Of a stretch of 64,000 nt of DNA, positions 24,606-36,606 are shown one piece after another. The notes under the pieces were generated by a model. The model was not told where the DNA came from. It did no database searches and saw only the letters and a list, made by a program, of their open reading frames with translations. Made by a program: the position numbers and the translations under genes. The stretch spans positions 154,186,466 to 154,250,465 of the forward strand of contig JALIGW010000001.1 in assembly GCA_023053685.1 (NCBI GenBank), read 5' to 3'. The stretch's first letter is position 1, and every line of letters starts with the position of its first letter. The stretch is from Diadophis punctatus similis. Lineage: Eukaryota > Chordata > Lepidosauria > Squamata > Dipsadidae.

Positions 24606-24614
24606 TGTTAATAT

Positions 24615-25205
24615 GTTATTTTGTTAAATGTTTGTAGAGTGTTCAAATTATTAGACTTATTTTTTAAAGACTGCTTTATTATTGTTCTAGACAACTTAAC
24701 AAAATGAAGAAGCTTTTTAAAATAAATGCTTGCTCTGAAGAGGCCCAGTGCTATTGTATCTTCTTTTAAATAGCAGAGAATACTTCCAGAAAGCCACATC
24801 AATTTTAAAGATCTGTAAAAGTATAATCTGAAATGTCCTGTTTTAGTATTAAGTATTAGTATTAAGTATTAGTATTAAAATAAGCCAGCTGAGAAACCCT
24901 GACTTAGTCATGTTTGGAGTAGATGTATTTAAATAATTAGGAGGAGTTAGTGTGATTACATTTAAGAAAACTTTCTGGGATTAATATACTGCCATAATGT
25001 ACATTTCTCCAATTCTTTGCCATTTCTATGGGTTAGGCACACATGCACAGAAATACACAGCAAACAGTGTATATCATCTGTGCTGTTTGCTGTTTGCTTT
25101 TTGGCAAATTGCTTGGAGGCAGAGGCCTTTTTTCCTTGTTTTCCTCCCCCAAAACTAAGGTGCGTCTTATACTCCGGTGCGTCTTATACTCCGAAAAATA
25201 CGGTA
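24615..25205 (-). mobile_element. DNA transposon of the TACCGTATTTTT family, inverted right copy, truncated
   Basis: The reverse complement begins TACCGTATTTTTCGGAGTAT and follows the left copy closely for about 565 bp (shared gcctctgcctccaagcaat-like, ctactccaaacatgactaag and cactgggcctcttcaga segments). It contains a small private tandem repeat of tattagtattaag at 24846-24882. Confidence 0.8.
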
Positions 25206-26243
25206 TATATTCCTATTGTTTTTTATTTTAATTTATTGTATCAATGTCTGGGCATTCTGTTCATGTAGGATATTTTATGTTGTTGCCCTTCGACTGCTAA
25301 TAAAAAATTATCCATTCATTCGTTTGATTCAATGTCATGTTCACACCTTCAACTTTCAAAAATGGTCAGTATATAAATATTTGAACATTAAACACTGTAT
25401 GTACATCCATGGAAAATAGGAATTTAATAAATCCATACAATAATTTCTGAGGCTAGTTTTAGTGCCCTTTCTTTGTTTTCTATCAAGTTACCCTCTTTAA
25501 TGTCAATCTTTAATCTTATAGATTAATTACCCATACTGTATTCTACACACATCCTTGATCCATATTTCTATGTCCTGCTTTGGGCTTCAAATACTTTTTC
25601 TTTAATCATTGGCAGCCAGCAGTATACATTGTCAAAATGTTTAAATTGTTAATAGTTCCTTTCATTCTTTATGTTGCATCTAATTTATATTCTCCAAGTT
25701 ACTATAGTAAATTGTTCATAAAAAAATAAACACTGTGCTTAAGTAGACTGCCACATTCTCTATTTTGGAAGCATTTGTAATCTGTTTTGAAAATAGTGAT
25801 TTCCCAATATGCTCTCTTTGCACAAGTAAGAGAAAAATCCTGTGAAGTAATTGTATGCTATATCTGGCAATCTGAAAGATATGTGATGGTGATTTGACTT
25901 ATCCTGAGCTGATGCTTTGTTCCTCTAAATCCATTCTGGAGTTCCAAATTACAGAGTTCAACTGTCTCCACTTCAGAAATTAAGCAGGTCAAATGGGATA
26001 ATTTTCATGAATATTTTCAAATTCAAGTCAATAAAGGATGCAGAGGGTGTCTTCCTCAAATAGATATCTCTCACACACACCCAACAATTCTTAATATCCA
26101 ATTAGGGTTAGTGTGGTACAGGAAGTGGACTACAGAAGACATTTGCTTTCTTTTCCAGTGATCAGAAAACCCACGCCTTGTCAGAGTCTTTTTAATTACT
26201 CCTCTTCCTTTTACAATATTTCAGAATGGTGGAGTGTTGAGGT

Positions 26244-26342
26244 ATATAAATTACTTTGCACTAGGCAACCTTGGACCGACTTCAAAAAGCTAAACAGTAC
26301 TTGGACGAGAGGCTATCAGGAAATATTCAAAGCGGTAGATTA
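26244..26342 (+). mobile_element. 5S rRNA-derived SINE fragment
   Basis: aaagctaaacag, tacttggacgagaggc and atcaggaaatat match 5S rRNA segments (GAAGCTAAGCAG, TACTTGGATGGGAGACC, CTGGGAATAC) in the correct order with a gap. 5S-derived SINEs are known in squamates. It is not a functional 5S gene. Confidence 0.65.
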
Positions 26343-26876
26343 GACTAAGTGGTTGAAAAATCACCTAGCCAGTGGGAAACCATTTCATATGCATTTTAAG
26401 AAAAAAAAAACATGGATGTTTTGGGAAATCTTTAAGAGTCGAAGGAAACTTTATTTTAGTTTTTGTGTTGCAAATGATAAGCAGAGATCATGGGCATTGC
26501 ACAGCTTTGCCCTAATGGATCAGTAAATTAAAATCTGTGGCATTATATTTTTTCTTTGGATTTCCCATAAATATTATATTATTGAATCTGGAGATTAAGG
26601 AAACTTTTGCATTCAGATTAACTGATTCTATACTAAAAATGAGTGAAAATAATTGTGGGAAAAGCAGCAATTTTCACTCGGTTTAAATATTTTTAAAATA
26701 ACTGACTTATTATAAATGCCATTATTTAAAAACGTTGAGCATTCCTCTCTTTATTTCAGCTCTTGTGGAGAATTTGAGTCTGCAAGAGCTTTTGCAATTC
26801 ATGCCATGAGCCTGGGTAGCTGGCATAGTAATCTAAAATGCCACCAAAGTGTCTTGTTTTTCACTTAAACAATTAC

Positions 26877-26920
26877 ATTTTGTCAAGACGTGCATATCAT
26901 TATGCACGACTTGACAAAAT
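26877..26920. repeat. tight inverted repeat, 20-nt arms, 4-nt loop
   Basis: Arm 26877-26896 (attttgtcaagacgtgcata) and arm 26901-26920 pair at 19 of 20 positions around the loop tcat. It is not part of a repeat family I recognise and has no terminator-like T run. Confidence 0.9.
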
Positions 26921-27884
26921 ACAAAAAATAGTCATTTCATGGGATTTATTGGATTTTTCTCCTTTTGTGTCAAGAACATCATTACTTTCTTGAACTTTTC
27001 TTACTCTTTAATCATTGACAGCTTCTCATAGTTTTCACAATGTGTTGTCCTTTAAAGCCATAAATGACCCAAATTTTCAGCACACTAATTAAAATTCCAT
27101 TTCTCATGAATTTCTTAATCGAGTGCAAGTCATTATGTGCTTTGTTGATTCTTAAGTGCAAAGATAATTGCAATGGGCAGCATGAAAGTGGTTTGATTAT
27201 TGCCTGTCGACTCTTGTGAATTCTAATAGGTCTAATTGCATAGCATCAATTCATCATCTCAGCATCACTTCTTTTTATTATTAGCTCTCCAAATTGTAAT
27301 TTGCTCATAAAGAAGTGTTGTAGTATATCAGTGCTGGCATGTTACCTGGCCTATTGTAATTTTCAGCCTTTGCCTAATGTTATTGAAAATAAAGGTTTAT
27401 TATACAGTGCCCCCTTTCCCGAAACTAATTTAAAAGCTGGGTTTCATGGGCAATTTGGTATGTCTATGCTTGAATTTGCATCTATGATACTTCTTGTAAA
27501 TGACAGTCCAGACCGTTCCCATTAATCAAGAAGATAATTTGTTTGCTCAGGAAAAAAAAAATAGAGAGTTAGAAATTATTGCTCAGCAAAGCTCATAAAG
27601 AAAGATGAAGGTCTAAGACCATTATTATGATTCCTAAAGACAGAAAAGAAAGAGGAAAAACAATATTGTAATGGCCCCCACTTGAATAAGAATGTTGCCT
27701 CGCTGTCCCAACTCTAGGTCAGAGCACCCCTGACTTGACATTGTTTCACAAAGCAGGAAAAGTGACCATTTGATCTGAGAATTAATGTCATTCAATCTAG
27801 GCGAGTACCTGGAGCAATGGGATTTGGCATGGGTATATTTGTATGTAATTGTTTTTAGTTGACTTTTGCTTGTGTGTTTAAGCT

Positions 27885-28078
27885 TGTGTGTCCCTGTGAA
27901 TCAGTTTCACTCCTAGTGACTGTCTGGGTAGCTTCCTGAAGCGCAGCAGCGTGCCTACCGTCTCTGTCCTAATGTTCCCTCTTATCAGTACCCATCTTAT
28001 GTATATAAACAATGTTATATCAATGTATATTACCAATGCGTACTTGACAAAATAAATAAATAAATAAAATAAAATAAG
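27885..28078 (+). mobile_element. retroelement 3' end with (AAAT)n tail
   Basis: taccgtctctgtcctaatgt ... gtacttgacaaaataaataa: a 3' end common in snake genomes by memory, ending in AAAT units. The element name is uncertain. Confidence 0.5.
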
Positions 28079-28094
28079 TGTCCTTAACATCTTC

Positions 28095-28205
28095 CTAGGG
28101 CTGAGAGAGAGTGACTGGCCAAAACTCCCCAGTTGGGGTTATGTCTAATGTAAGACTAGAACTCACAGTAGCCTGGTTTGTAGCTCAGTGCCTTTAATCA
28201 CTGCA
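28095..28205 (-). mobile_element. tRNA-derived SINE fragment, antisense
   Basis: ggctgagagagagtgactgg and actagaactcacagtagcct, ending in an antisense A-box-like segment (cctttaatcactgcatc). Same family as 45370-45612 and 59823-59975. Confidence 0.6.
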
Positions 28206-28278
28206 TCAAACTTGCTCTCTTTTTCTTATTCGCCTGGATTCTATTATGTATTGATCTCTGTGTTTTATTGCTATAGGC

Positions 28279-28621
28279 CAGGGGTCAGCAACCTGCGACT
28301 CCAGAGCCACATGTGGCTCTTTCATCCCTCTGCTGTGGCTCCCTGTCGCCGGTCGGCACCACAATTTTGAGAGGAGCTTCCGGTTAGAGTGGGGGAAAGC
28401 AGGGCGCGCCAGGAGGAGACTCTATGGCAAGGGTTGGGTTTTCCGGTCAGCTCCACAATTGATAGGGCTTTTGGTTAGCACAGGTAGAGGAAAAAGGCCG
28501 CCGAGCTAAGAGGAGACTCTATGATGGGGGAACCGGACTTCCAGTCGGCTCCAGAATTGAACGGGGGGCTTCCGGTTAGGACCTTTGTGGCTCTTTGAGT
28601 GTTTAAGGTTGCCAACCCCTG
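28279..28621 (+). mobile_element. 343-bp hAT-like element with 8-bp TSD
   Basis: Ends CAGGGGTCAGCAACC and GGTTGCCAACCCCTG, duplication CTATAGGC at 28271-28278 and 28622-28629. The interior contains repeats of gaggagactctatg and ttccggtta. The gagccacatgtggctctttc segment near the left end is seen in many amniote hAT elements. Confidence 0.9.
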
Positions 28622-28719
28622 CTATAGGCTATTGTGGGTTGCAGAATTCAGCTCTATACACATTTGATAACTAAATAAACTAGTTATTTGATTATTTATA
28701 GAATCTATATTGCACGTCC

Positions 28720-28990
28720 ATCTCAATTTTGTGACTTTTGGCAGCTCACAAGGCAAGACATGAGAACAAGCCCCCTAAAAATTATATCCCCAATGTACTG
28801 ACAATCTGGCCCTAATGCCTGAGGAAAAAGCCAGGTCTTCAAGGCTTTCCAGAAGGCTAATAGAGTCAGAACTATGTGGGTCTTGGGGATGAATGGGATA
28901 TTATGCAATGGGACAGATGCCATGACAGAAAAGGCACATATCTGAATGTCACTAGATGATATAGTTTCACAGAAGTGAAGCATGTTCATT
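28720..28990 (-). mobile_element. LINE fragment, antisense, decayed
   Basis: The minus strand encodes LLAFWKALKTWLFPQA, matching LLAFRKAIKTWLF in the LINE copy at 35179-35505. No intact ends. Confidence 0.6.
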
Positions 28991-29881
28991 CTGTCAGATT
29001 TAGTAGGATGGACACAAATAATTGAGGGTGTGGGTTATCCCGCAAATATCTATGTCATGTGCCAACAGCAAATTAAATTAAATTGTATCTGGGAGCCTAT
29101 TGGAAGCCTGACATATAGCCCAATGCCCTCATTCCAGCATTCTGAATCAGACATACCTACATAAATAACAGAATGAAGTCCTGGTTCTTTGAATTGAGAT
29201 TGCAGTTGGAATATGCATTCAAAATAACTACTTTGTGTTTTGCTGGAACACAAACATAGCACCTCTCTTGGAACCTTCAAGTAGGCTTCCACGGCTGTGC
29301 AAAAAGAAAAAGAGAGAGAGAGAGAGGGATTGTGCATTGACAGACATGTAGAGACAGTGAAGAAGAGCTTTCAAAGCTGCTCAGCAAGCAATGGAAAAGT
29401 TGTGGTTGCTTTCACTTTTTGAGGAAAGGGAATTCTTTCATCCTTCTGTACACTCCGAAGAAACTCTTTTTTTTTTTGCAGAACTCTAGTTGTATAGTTT
29501 GAGGCACAGTCCCATATATAGCCATGGGGGGGGGGGAAACAGAGCCCCTCCCCCTCCCCAGCTTTTTCTCAGCTGCATGGAATTTTGTCCTGTAAATAAT
29601 CTGTCAGCTTCAACTCTGAAGATAGAATTATTACTTGGAGCTACATTGCATTGCAAGCTGCTAACTATCCTTCCTTTTTATGTGTGCATTCTTTCTTCCT
29701 GGGTTTGCTTTTATAGGAGTTGATTCTGAGTTCCTACTACCTATAGTTAAAGCAAATCAATAGATGCCCCTATTTCCTTGATTAAAATCATCTCTTGAAA
29801 CTTGCTTGTCAAATGTGATTTGGTAACCCAAACTGTAGTTTCTTGATTTGATTTCCCAATAAACTGTGGTAAGGTCAGACT

Positions 29882-30080
29882 CAGAGGTGGGTTCCTCCCG
29901 GTTCAGACCGGTTCACCTGAACCGGTAGCGACCCACTGGTGATGTCATAGTGATGTCACGGAACTGGTTCTGTTGGTGCTGGTCCGTGGGCGCCGGCATC
30001 TTTTTTTTAATTTAAAAAAATGAAAAAAAAATTTGGGATCCCCCCCCGGGTTTTTCTGCGCATGCACAGAAGCCGAGTTT
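29882..30080 (-). mobile_element. family B hAT fragment, antisense, one end only
   Basis: Begins CAGAGGTGGGTTCCTCCCGG, the inverse of the right end of family B, and continues antisense through gatgtcatagtgatgtcac to a degenerate YY1-like site (gccggcatctt at 29993-30003). No matching second terminus could be found, so it is truncated or fused to the GC-rich repeat that follows. Confidence 0.65.
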
Positions 30081-30660
30081 CCAGCACTTCCTTGCCGCCA
30101 CTCCCCAGGCTCACGTAGACAAAGAAGCCCACCGGCGCTCTCAGTAGTTTCTCCTGCAGCGTTTTCTGGACTGGGAGGACCCAAAGTGGCAACTCCTTAC
30201 TGTGCGCTTTCGCAGGGCCCTGAGGGGTGCCCTCCTGGAACACCGCTGCCGCTGCTCTGGAACTTTCCTTCCGCCACCGCTGCGGCTGGAGCTCCCATCA
30301 GGATCGAAGGCAGGCAAGCATATTGGGGCCGTCCGTCCACGGGAAAGGAAGCTAGCAGCCCTTGCATTGACGGGAGACACAGCTGCTGCACTGGGGCCGA
30401 GAGGGGCGGCGGTGGAGCATCCTGGAACTCCCAGGAAGTTTCCCTGCATGGGTGTGTGTGTGAAAAGCTAGATCCAGGCGGCTCACTCCCCCCCCACTGG
30501 CAAAAGCCATGCAGGAAAAAACTCCGGAGTTTGGGGCGTCCTGGAACTCCCGGGAAGTTTCCCTGCACGGATTTGGGCGGTGGTGTGTGTGTGTGAAAAG
30601 CTAGCTCCAGGCGGCTCACTTCCCCCCGCCAGCAAATCGGGTTTGTGGCGCAAAGTTAAA
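30080..30660. repeat. GC-rich, CpG-containing unclassified repeat with tandem duplication
   Basis: Far more GC-rich than the surroundings. Two units of about 120 bp (from 30419 and from 30539) share tcctggaactccc, ggaagtttccctgca, tgtgtgtgaaaagctag and ccaggcggctcact. Open frames here match no known protein. Confidence 0.6.
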
Positions 30661-31100
30661 CGTTGCCCCGAATCATTTGGGCTGGAACCCCCCCCCCAAT
30701 CCCTTTATCCACTGGAGTTGTCCTTCTGCTTTCCCCAGTTGTTTCTCTGATTCCTGCACTATAAAAAATCATTGAAAAATCAGAACTATTGGCCCTTTTT
30801 GCAGGCGGCTCTCCTAACAGGAAAGGAAGGGAAGGGACTGGCGAGGAAAAATACACTGAATCAGTATGAGAAAACCTCCCAGTTTTGTAGCAGTGCTGCT
30901 GAATTTGAAAAGAGAACCCAACAATTCCTCCCCACGTGAGTTATTTGTGGCTGTGCAAAGCAAACCTTTACTGAAGGGGGGGGGGAAGCAACAAGAGGAA
31001 TCAGGGATGCAACCGAGGAAAGCAGAAGGACAACTCCAGTGCATAAAGGGATGTGGTGGGTGGGGGTGTTTTCCAGCCCAAATGATTCGGGGCAACGTTT
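30658..31100. repeat. fold-back: inverted repeat with about 100-bp arms
   Basis: Left arm 30658-30755 (aaacgttgccccgaatcatt, gggctgg ... gattcctg) and right arm 30996-31100 (its inverse, ending ggggcaacgttt), with a 240-bp spacer. Arms differ mainly in a C run and a few bases. Confidence 0.85.
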
Positions 31101-31114
31101 ATTCTCAGCAGAGC

Positions 31115-31145
<31 letters not shown>
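31115..31145 (+). repeat. (GGCA)n microsatellite
   Basis: Seven to eight GGCA units. Confidence 0.95.
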
Positions 31146-31176
31146 CAGCACAAAGTTAGTTTATTTATTTAACTAT

Positions 31177-31242
31177 GCTGGCTGGGGAATTCTGGGAGTT
31201 GAAGTCCACAAGTCTTAAAGTTGCCATGGTTGGAGACCCCTG
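31177..31242. mobile_element. single arm of a palindromic MITE (CAGGGGTCTCCAACC family)
   Basis: gctggctggggaattctggg, gttgaagtccacaagtctta and ggttggagacccctg form one arm of the element whose other copy is at 56911-57266. The following ttctagag could be the right-hand duplication; the left arm is missing. Confidence 0.7.
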
Positions 31243-32002
31243 TTCTAGAGGTTTCTCTGCAGTAGTTTGTGCTAAGAGTAGCTCCCTACATATGTGTGTG
31301 TGTCTGTGTGGGTACTAGGTTGTATTCCTCTTCGCTCCCAAGATGGCCCGCTGTCTTCCCCAAGAAGGCGAGGGGACAACAGGCGGGAGGGACAAGAGCC
31401 AATCTGTTCACCGATGAGCTGATCCCCAGATGAGGCGAAGGGAAAGACTTTTATGCGGAGAAAAATACCTACAAAGTTCCCTTCCCATTAAAGTTAGCAT
31501 AGGGAAATGTTTCCAGATTTGTGCTACTAGTGTAAACTGCATATCCTACAAGGGGGAATATCTCAGAAGGATGCTATTATTTTCTTGGCCTCTTCTCTAA
31601 GCTTTCTGTGTAGGATTTTGGATGACCATAGTAGGAAGAAAAAGTTGGATTAGAAAGGCCTTTGTCCAAGTGCAGCAGAACCTTTTTCATGTTACTATGC
31701 TTTACCCAGCCCCATTTGTGTGTGTGGCAGGGAAGATACAAAAGGTGAACCAATTATTTCACTAGCAGAGTATTAATATATCTGATGTATGCCACAGCCC
31801 CAGGACTAGGTCAAATTGGGTTACATATAAAAATGTGTGATGGGATGTGATTGACATCCTCATTTTAATTGGGTGCTTATATGGCCTGTTACTTCTCCAT
31901 TATTTAATGGCATTTGAGTTGCTCTTTTGTCCCTTGGACAGAGTGAAACATGGAACTGAGGGAAATCTTGGATTCAAATTCTCCCTCAGCCATAAACGAA
32001 TT

Positions 32003-32095
32003 AAGTCTCTGTGGAGTGGGCGGCATACAAATGCAACTAATAAATAAAATAAATATTTTTTTATTTTTATTTATTTTTATAAAATAAATAAATAA
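32003..32095 (+). mobile_element. LINE or SINE 3' end with AT-rich tail
   Basis: agtctctgtggagtgggcgg then catacaaatgcaactaataa, followed by AAAT and TTTA units. This is the sense version of 17649-17712. Confidence 0.6.
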
Positions 32096-33746
32096 TAGCT
32101 CTGCCTGCATTAGTCCCAGCGGTCATTCATCTGTGAAATGGGAATTATTGGACCTGTCACGCTGTTACAGGTATGAATGAGTTTTTGATAACACAAAATG
32201 TGTGCATATTAAACCTGTTGTATAGATAGTGATGGCTCCTGAGAAATATATACATTTGGAAGAAAAGCTGATGTCTCCAGATTTACGTGTTCTGAGAAAT
32301 CCCCTGGTTTTGAGAAATTAAATTCCAAAGATAGGCTTGGTTTATTTTCCTATGGAACTTTTGAACAATATAAAATAACTATTCTTGTTCACCCATCACT
32401 TTCTTGCCATTCAGTTTCTTTCTCTTTCACTGTCACTTTAAAATGCACATAAAATAGAAGAAATGAATAATGAGCATGCTCGTTTTAAAACACATGATAC
32501 TTTTCTCAACGATTTAATGATTCAATGATTTTTTTTAAAGGTGGGGAAAAGGGAGAAATGATTGCTTTTAAAAATACCTTCCTTTGCTTATAGTGCAATG
32601 TGCTATAACAGACCATTTCTCTGTCTAGCAAGCACACATTTGTGAGCAGATCTCGTGGGGATAGGAAGAAAGTGAGCTGTTAGTGGATCTGGGTGTGGAT
32701 AAGTAAAATGCAGTGCAAGAGCCGTACAGATCAAAGACTGGGATTAACTCATTTGTGAGGAAGAAAATACTTCTTTCCATTTCATTCCCACTTCTGTAAT
32801 GCACACAAGGACATGGGATAATATATGTTGGCAGTAATAATGTTCACCATTGTCTTCTCAAGGCTATTATCTTTTGGAATGATTCAGAGTATTAATGCTT
32901 ATGTATGTAGTTTAAGACCTGAGACCAAAGTCTAATAAAAGAACTGGGATTAAGCAGTACTGTATTCATTACTTCAATTATCCCCATTTTGGGACTGGAA
33001 AAAATGTGGTTTTATTCTATAAATAAGTAAATCAATAACTAAATGCTTACAGCTGCTTCCTTTGAGATGTGCATACGTTTGTTTAGTGCCTTCAATACAA
33101 TTAATTCTATATTTCATGAACCTATTCATGAAAAAGATAGCATCTGATTTTAAATATACATTTTACAATGTGGAGATCAAAATCTATACTTGAAGTCTCG
33201 AAAAGTGAGGGTCATTTCAGCTCATAAAATTAAATCATTCCGATGTCAAGGGAGAAATAGAAAGTCAGTGTTTTCTTCCTTTTAAAATCTAAACAGAAAT
33301 TATATAGTTGGAAACAAATATATAGCTGATTTTAAATTAACAAATATCTATGGTATACTAAAATGGCAGGTTTTAATCTGAAATAATGAGCATCTTGGAA
33401 AAGAAATTAAAGGAAAATGACAAAAAAATATACCACACTTATCAGAATAGAATATTTAATATTCAAGAATATTAAGTAATATTTCTTTCAAGTGAGTTAG
33501 CATTTTTATTTTTCTTAAAGTAACATGAGTGGGAATTTTCTATCACCTGGCTCATAAAATGAAGACTTTTGCCATTTTTTTTGCCATCTGTCCATCCATC
33601 CATATAGTGCAATGTCTTCTGTCTTAAAATTCATACTATTTGTATCATGACTGCTAGGGCAAGTCCTTATTATACAGTTTCCTAGATTTATAAAAAAAAT
33701 GGTTATAAATCCATGAATGCAAGTGAACAGAACATATAATTGATTC

Positions 33747-34156
33747 CAGGGGTGGGTTTCACTTACCTTCGCCACCGGTTTGCATTGCGACATTTCACAT
33801 GCGTGCGCATGCTACGCTCGCGCGCACGCGCATGTCCCCTTGCACAATTTTACTTCCACGCATGCTCAGAAGGTGAATTCAGCTCGAAACACAGCTGAGG
33901 AGCTCATCAGCTGTGCTTCGGGTGAAGAAATAAAGGTCAGTATTAACCCGGGGGCGGGTGGGAGGGCTTTTTTCAAAGTACAGAATGCTTTGAAGCCATC
34001 CAAACACAGGAAAATCGGCTGAAAATTCAGAAAAAAAGATGGCGGCGAGCACGGACAGGCAGAGACAGAACCGGATGCGTGATGCCAAAATTACATCACC
34101 AGATGGTCACTAATGGTTCGGGCGATCTGGTCCGAACCGGGAGGAATCCACCCCTG
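33747..34156 (+). mobile_element. 410-bp hAT-like element (family B), copy 2
   Basis: Ends CAGGGGTGGGTTTCACTTAC and GGAATCCACCCCTG, perfect duplication ATTGATTC at 33739-33746 and 34157-34164. Same length as copy 1. YY1-like AAGATGGCGGC at 34036-34046. Confidence 0.92.
34036..34046 (+). promoter_or_regulatory. YY1-like motif in hAT family B copy 2
   Basis: Exact AAGATGGCGGC, at the same place in the element as in copies 1 and 3. Confidence 0.5.
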
Positions 34157-35067
34157 ATTGATTCTCCATTTTAAAAACACCATGCACCTCTTTGAAAACA
34201 GCAAATCCTGCTTTGCTGCCATTTCCTCATTTGCATAGTCCTCTCCCCCTTGACAGGAATCATTATCCTCTGTAAACACTTATCAAATTATCCCCTAAAG
34301 TTTTATTGACTGATTTATGTAACGGGAAAAAAAATTAAATGCAACAATTCCAATTTCTTTACAATACTGTAAAGAAATGTGACAGAACTCGGTATGCAGA
34401 CTCATTTTTTTGTCAGCTCTGGAATATTATTTTTAAAACATTGATTAAATATGCAAATTATTTAAGTGGCTCAAATGTTTTAGATCTAGGTCAGATCTGA
34501 AAAGTGGCTGAGCTACAGCTATATAGTCATAGGCCCAAATCTTTTTCTGACTTAAAAGTTACATGCTTGTGGCTAAATCAATTATTCTGAGATGCAGAAA
34601 ATCATAGAAATATCAAAAATCACTCCAATTTATCTTTCTTTTGGATTAGAAACTATTATTCCTAGTGGAGGGAAATGGAAAGAGGAGAGCTTTGTGTAAG
34701 GCAGCTTCGCTTGCAATAACTCAATTGCCAGCTTAGTGCACAGCACCCAAAGTGATATCCCATTCTTGGCATACGAAGCCTCAGCTTCTCTTTTATCCCT
34801 CCACTCAAACGGTTCTTGCTGTTGATATTCTTGATATTCCTCTTCACAGACTGATCAATGCAGAACTATTCCCTCTGTGCCTTTCATTGTTCAATCACCA
34901 CCTAAGTTTTACAACTAGCCCATATAGTAGCTGTAAAACAGTACCTGTATCAATATTATTGATTCTCTGCTTTTTTTTTCTGCTTGTGCAGATGTAGAAA
35001 AAACTATATTCTCCATGCGAAGTATCATGTCATTTTTTTTTAAAAAAACCTTATTTATAGGAGTATA

Positions 35068-35505
<438 letters not shown>

Positions 35506-36239
35506 ATATTTGGGACAGAAGCAGGGAATTGTCCCAAATAGCACAGTGGAAACTGAATAACATCATAGCATGTGAAATTGGAGAGAACATGTGTGTGAAA
35601 AAGAGAGATGGGCAGGGGGATGGCATAGAGTGCATGGGGGGAGTGGGGGTGGAAAGGAAAGGAAAGCAGATTTGGCCTGCATCAGGAGGAAGAAGGAAAA
35701 AGAGAGTCATATAAACATTGTGGTGAGAAGAATATCTCATTGCATAGACATTTTTAACCGAAATAAGAAGCTCATTACAATGGCCTGAGATGAATAGCTT
35801 AAAACAGAGTGATTTTTAAAAAATAAATTGAAACTAATGAAGTTGGATTTTTTTTCCCAAGCAGCACATATTCTTCTAAATTAGAAAATCCTTTTAGTAA
35901 GAAAAGGCATTGAGTAGATTTATGTGGAAACTCAAAATCTGCCAGAGAGCTGGTTTTTAATAAAAACATATTTTACAGTTCAAGAGATATTTTAGACTCC
36001 AAAGATTTCTATATGATTTTAGTAGTTCAATAGGGATATAATTGGATAATGTTGATTAATTTTAATGGTCCAACCAAACCTAATGTTTTCTGAAACGTTT
36101 TGGGTTACAGGTTGACCAGATAACAGCTGCTGGGGGTGAAGGTGGGGGGGATGGAGTTAATTTAATTCTAAATTAAATTTATTAGATGAGAATAAAATTT
36201 CAAAAACCAATCAACCAGCCAACCAACCAGCCCAAAAAA

Positions 36240-36474
36240 GAGCCGAGATGGTGCAGTGATTAAATGCAGCACTGCAGGCTACTGCTAGTTCAGCAGTTCA
36301 GCTGTTCAAATCTCACCAGCTCAAGGTTGACTCAGCCTTCCATCCTCCTGAGGTCGGTAAAATGAGGACCCAGATTGTTGGGGGCAATATGCTGAACTCT
36401 GTAAACTGCTTAGAGAGGGCTGTAAAGCACTATGAAGCGGTATATAAGTCTAAGTGCTATTGCTATTGCTATTC
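36240..36474 (+). mobile_element. Sauria-type SINE
   Basis: agccgagatggtgcagtgat head, gttcaaatctcacc B-box-like site, cccagattgttgggggcaat block, and gcggtatataagtctaagtg end. Very similar to 4575-4800. Confidence 0.92.
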
Positions 36475-36606
36475 CTATAATATTATGCTATATTATACCA
36501 AAAAAAGTCTTAATAATATTTATTTTCCATTTTGTAATTTTTAAAATAAATGTTAGTATTATATTAAGTACACAGCTTTGGGCTCATAATACTAATGCAT
36601 AATAAA

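Noticed and set aside
26244..26342. A 5S rRNA gene
   Set aside because: Central block missing and many substitutions; no downstream T-run terminator.
30033..30596. 187-residue frame in GC-rich DNA as a gene
   Set aside because: Overlaps a tandem duplication and repeat DNA, has frames open on both strands, and no recognisable domain.
30080..30660. CpG island or internal MACROD2 promoter
   Set aside because: The GC-rich stretch appears to belong to a repeat; no first exon or start-site signal is visible.
31300..31500. Promoter-like segment with ccaagatggcccg
   Set aside because: Single imperfect YY1-like site, no exon nearby; may be part of an unrecognised repeat.
34353..34378. Short palindrome atttctttaca/atac/tgtaaagaaat as a functional hairpin
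   Set aside because: Arms of only 11 AT-rich bases; expected by chance in this composition.
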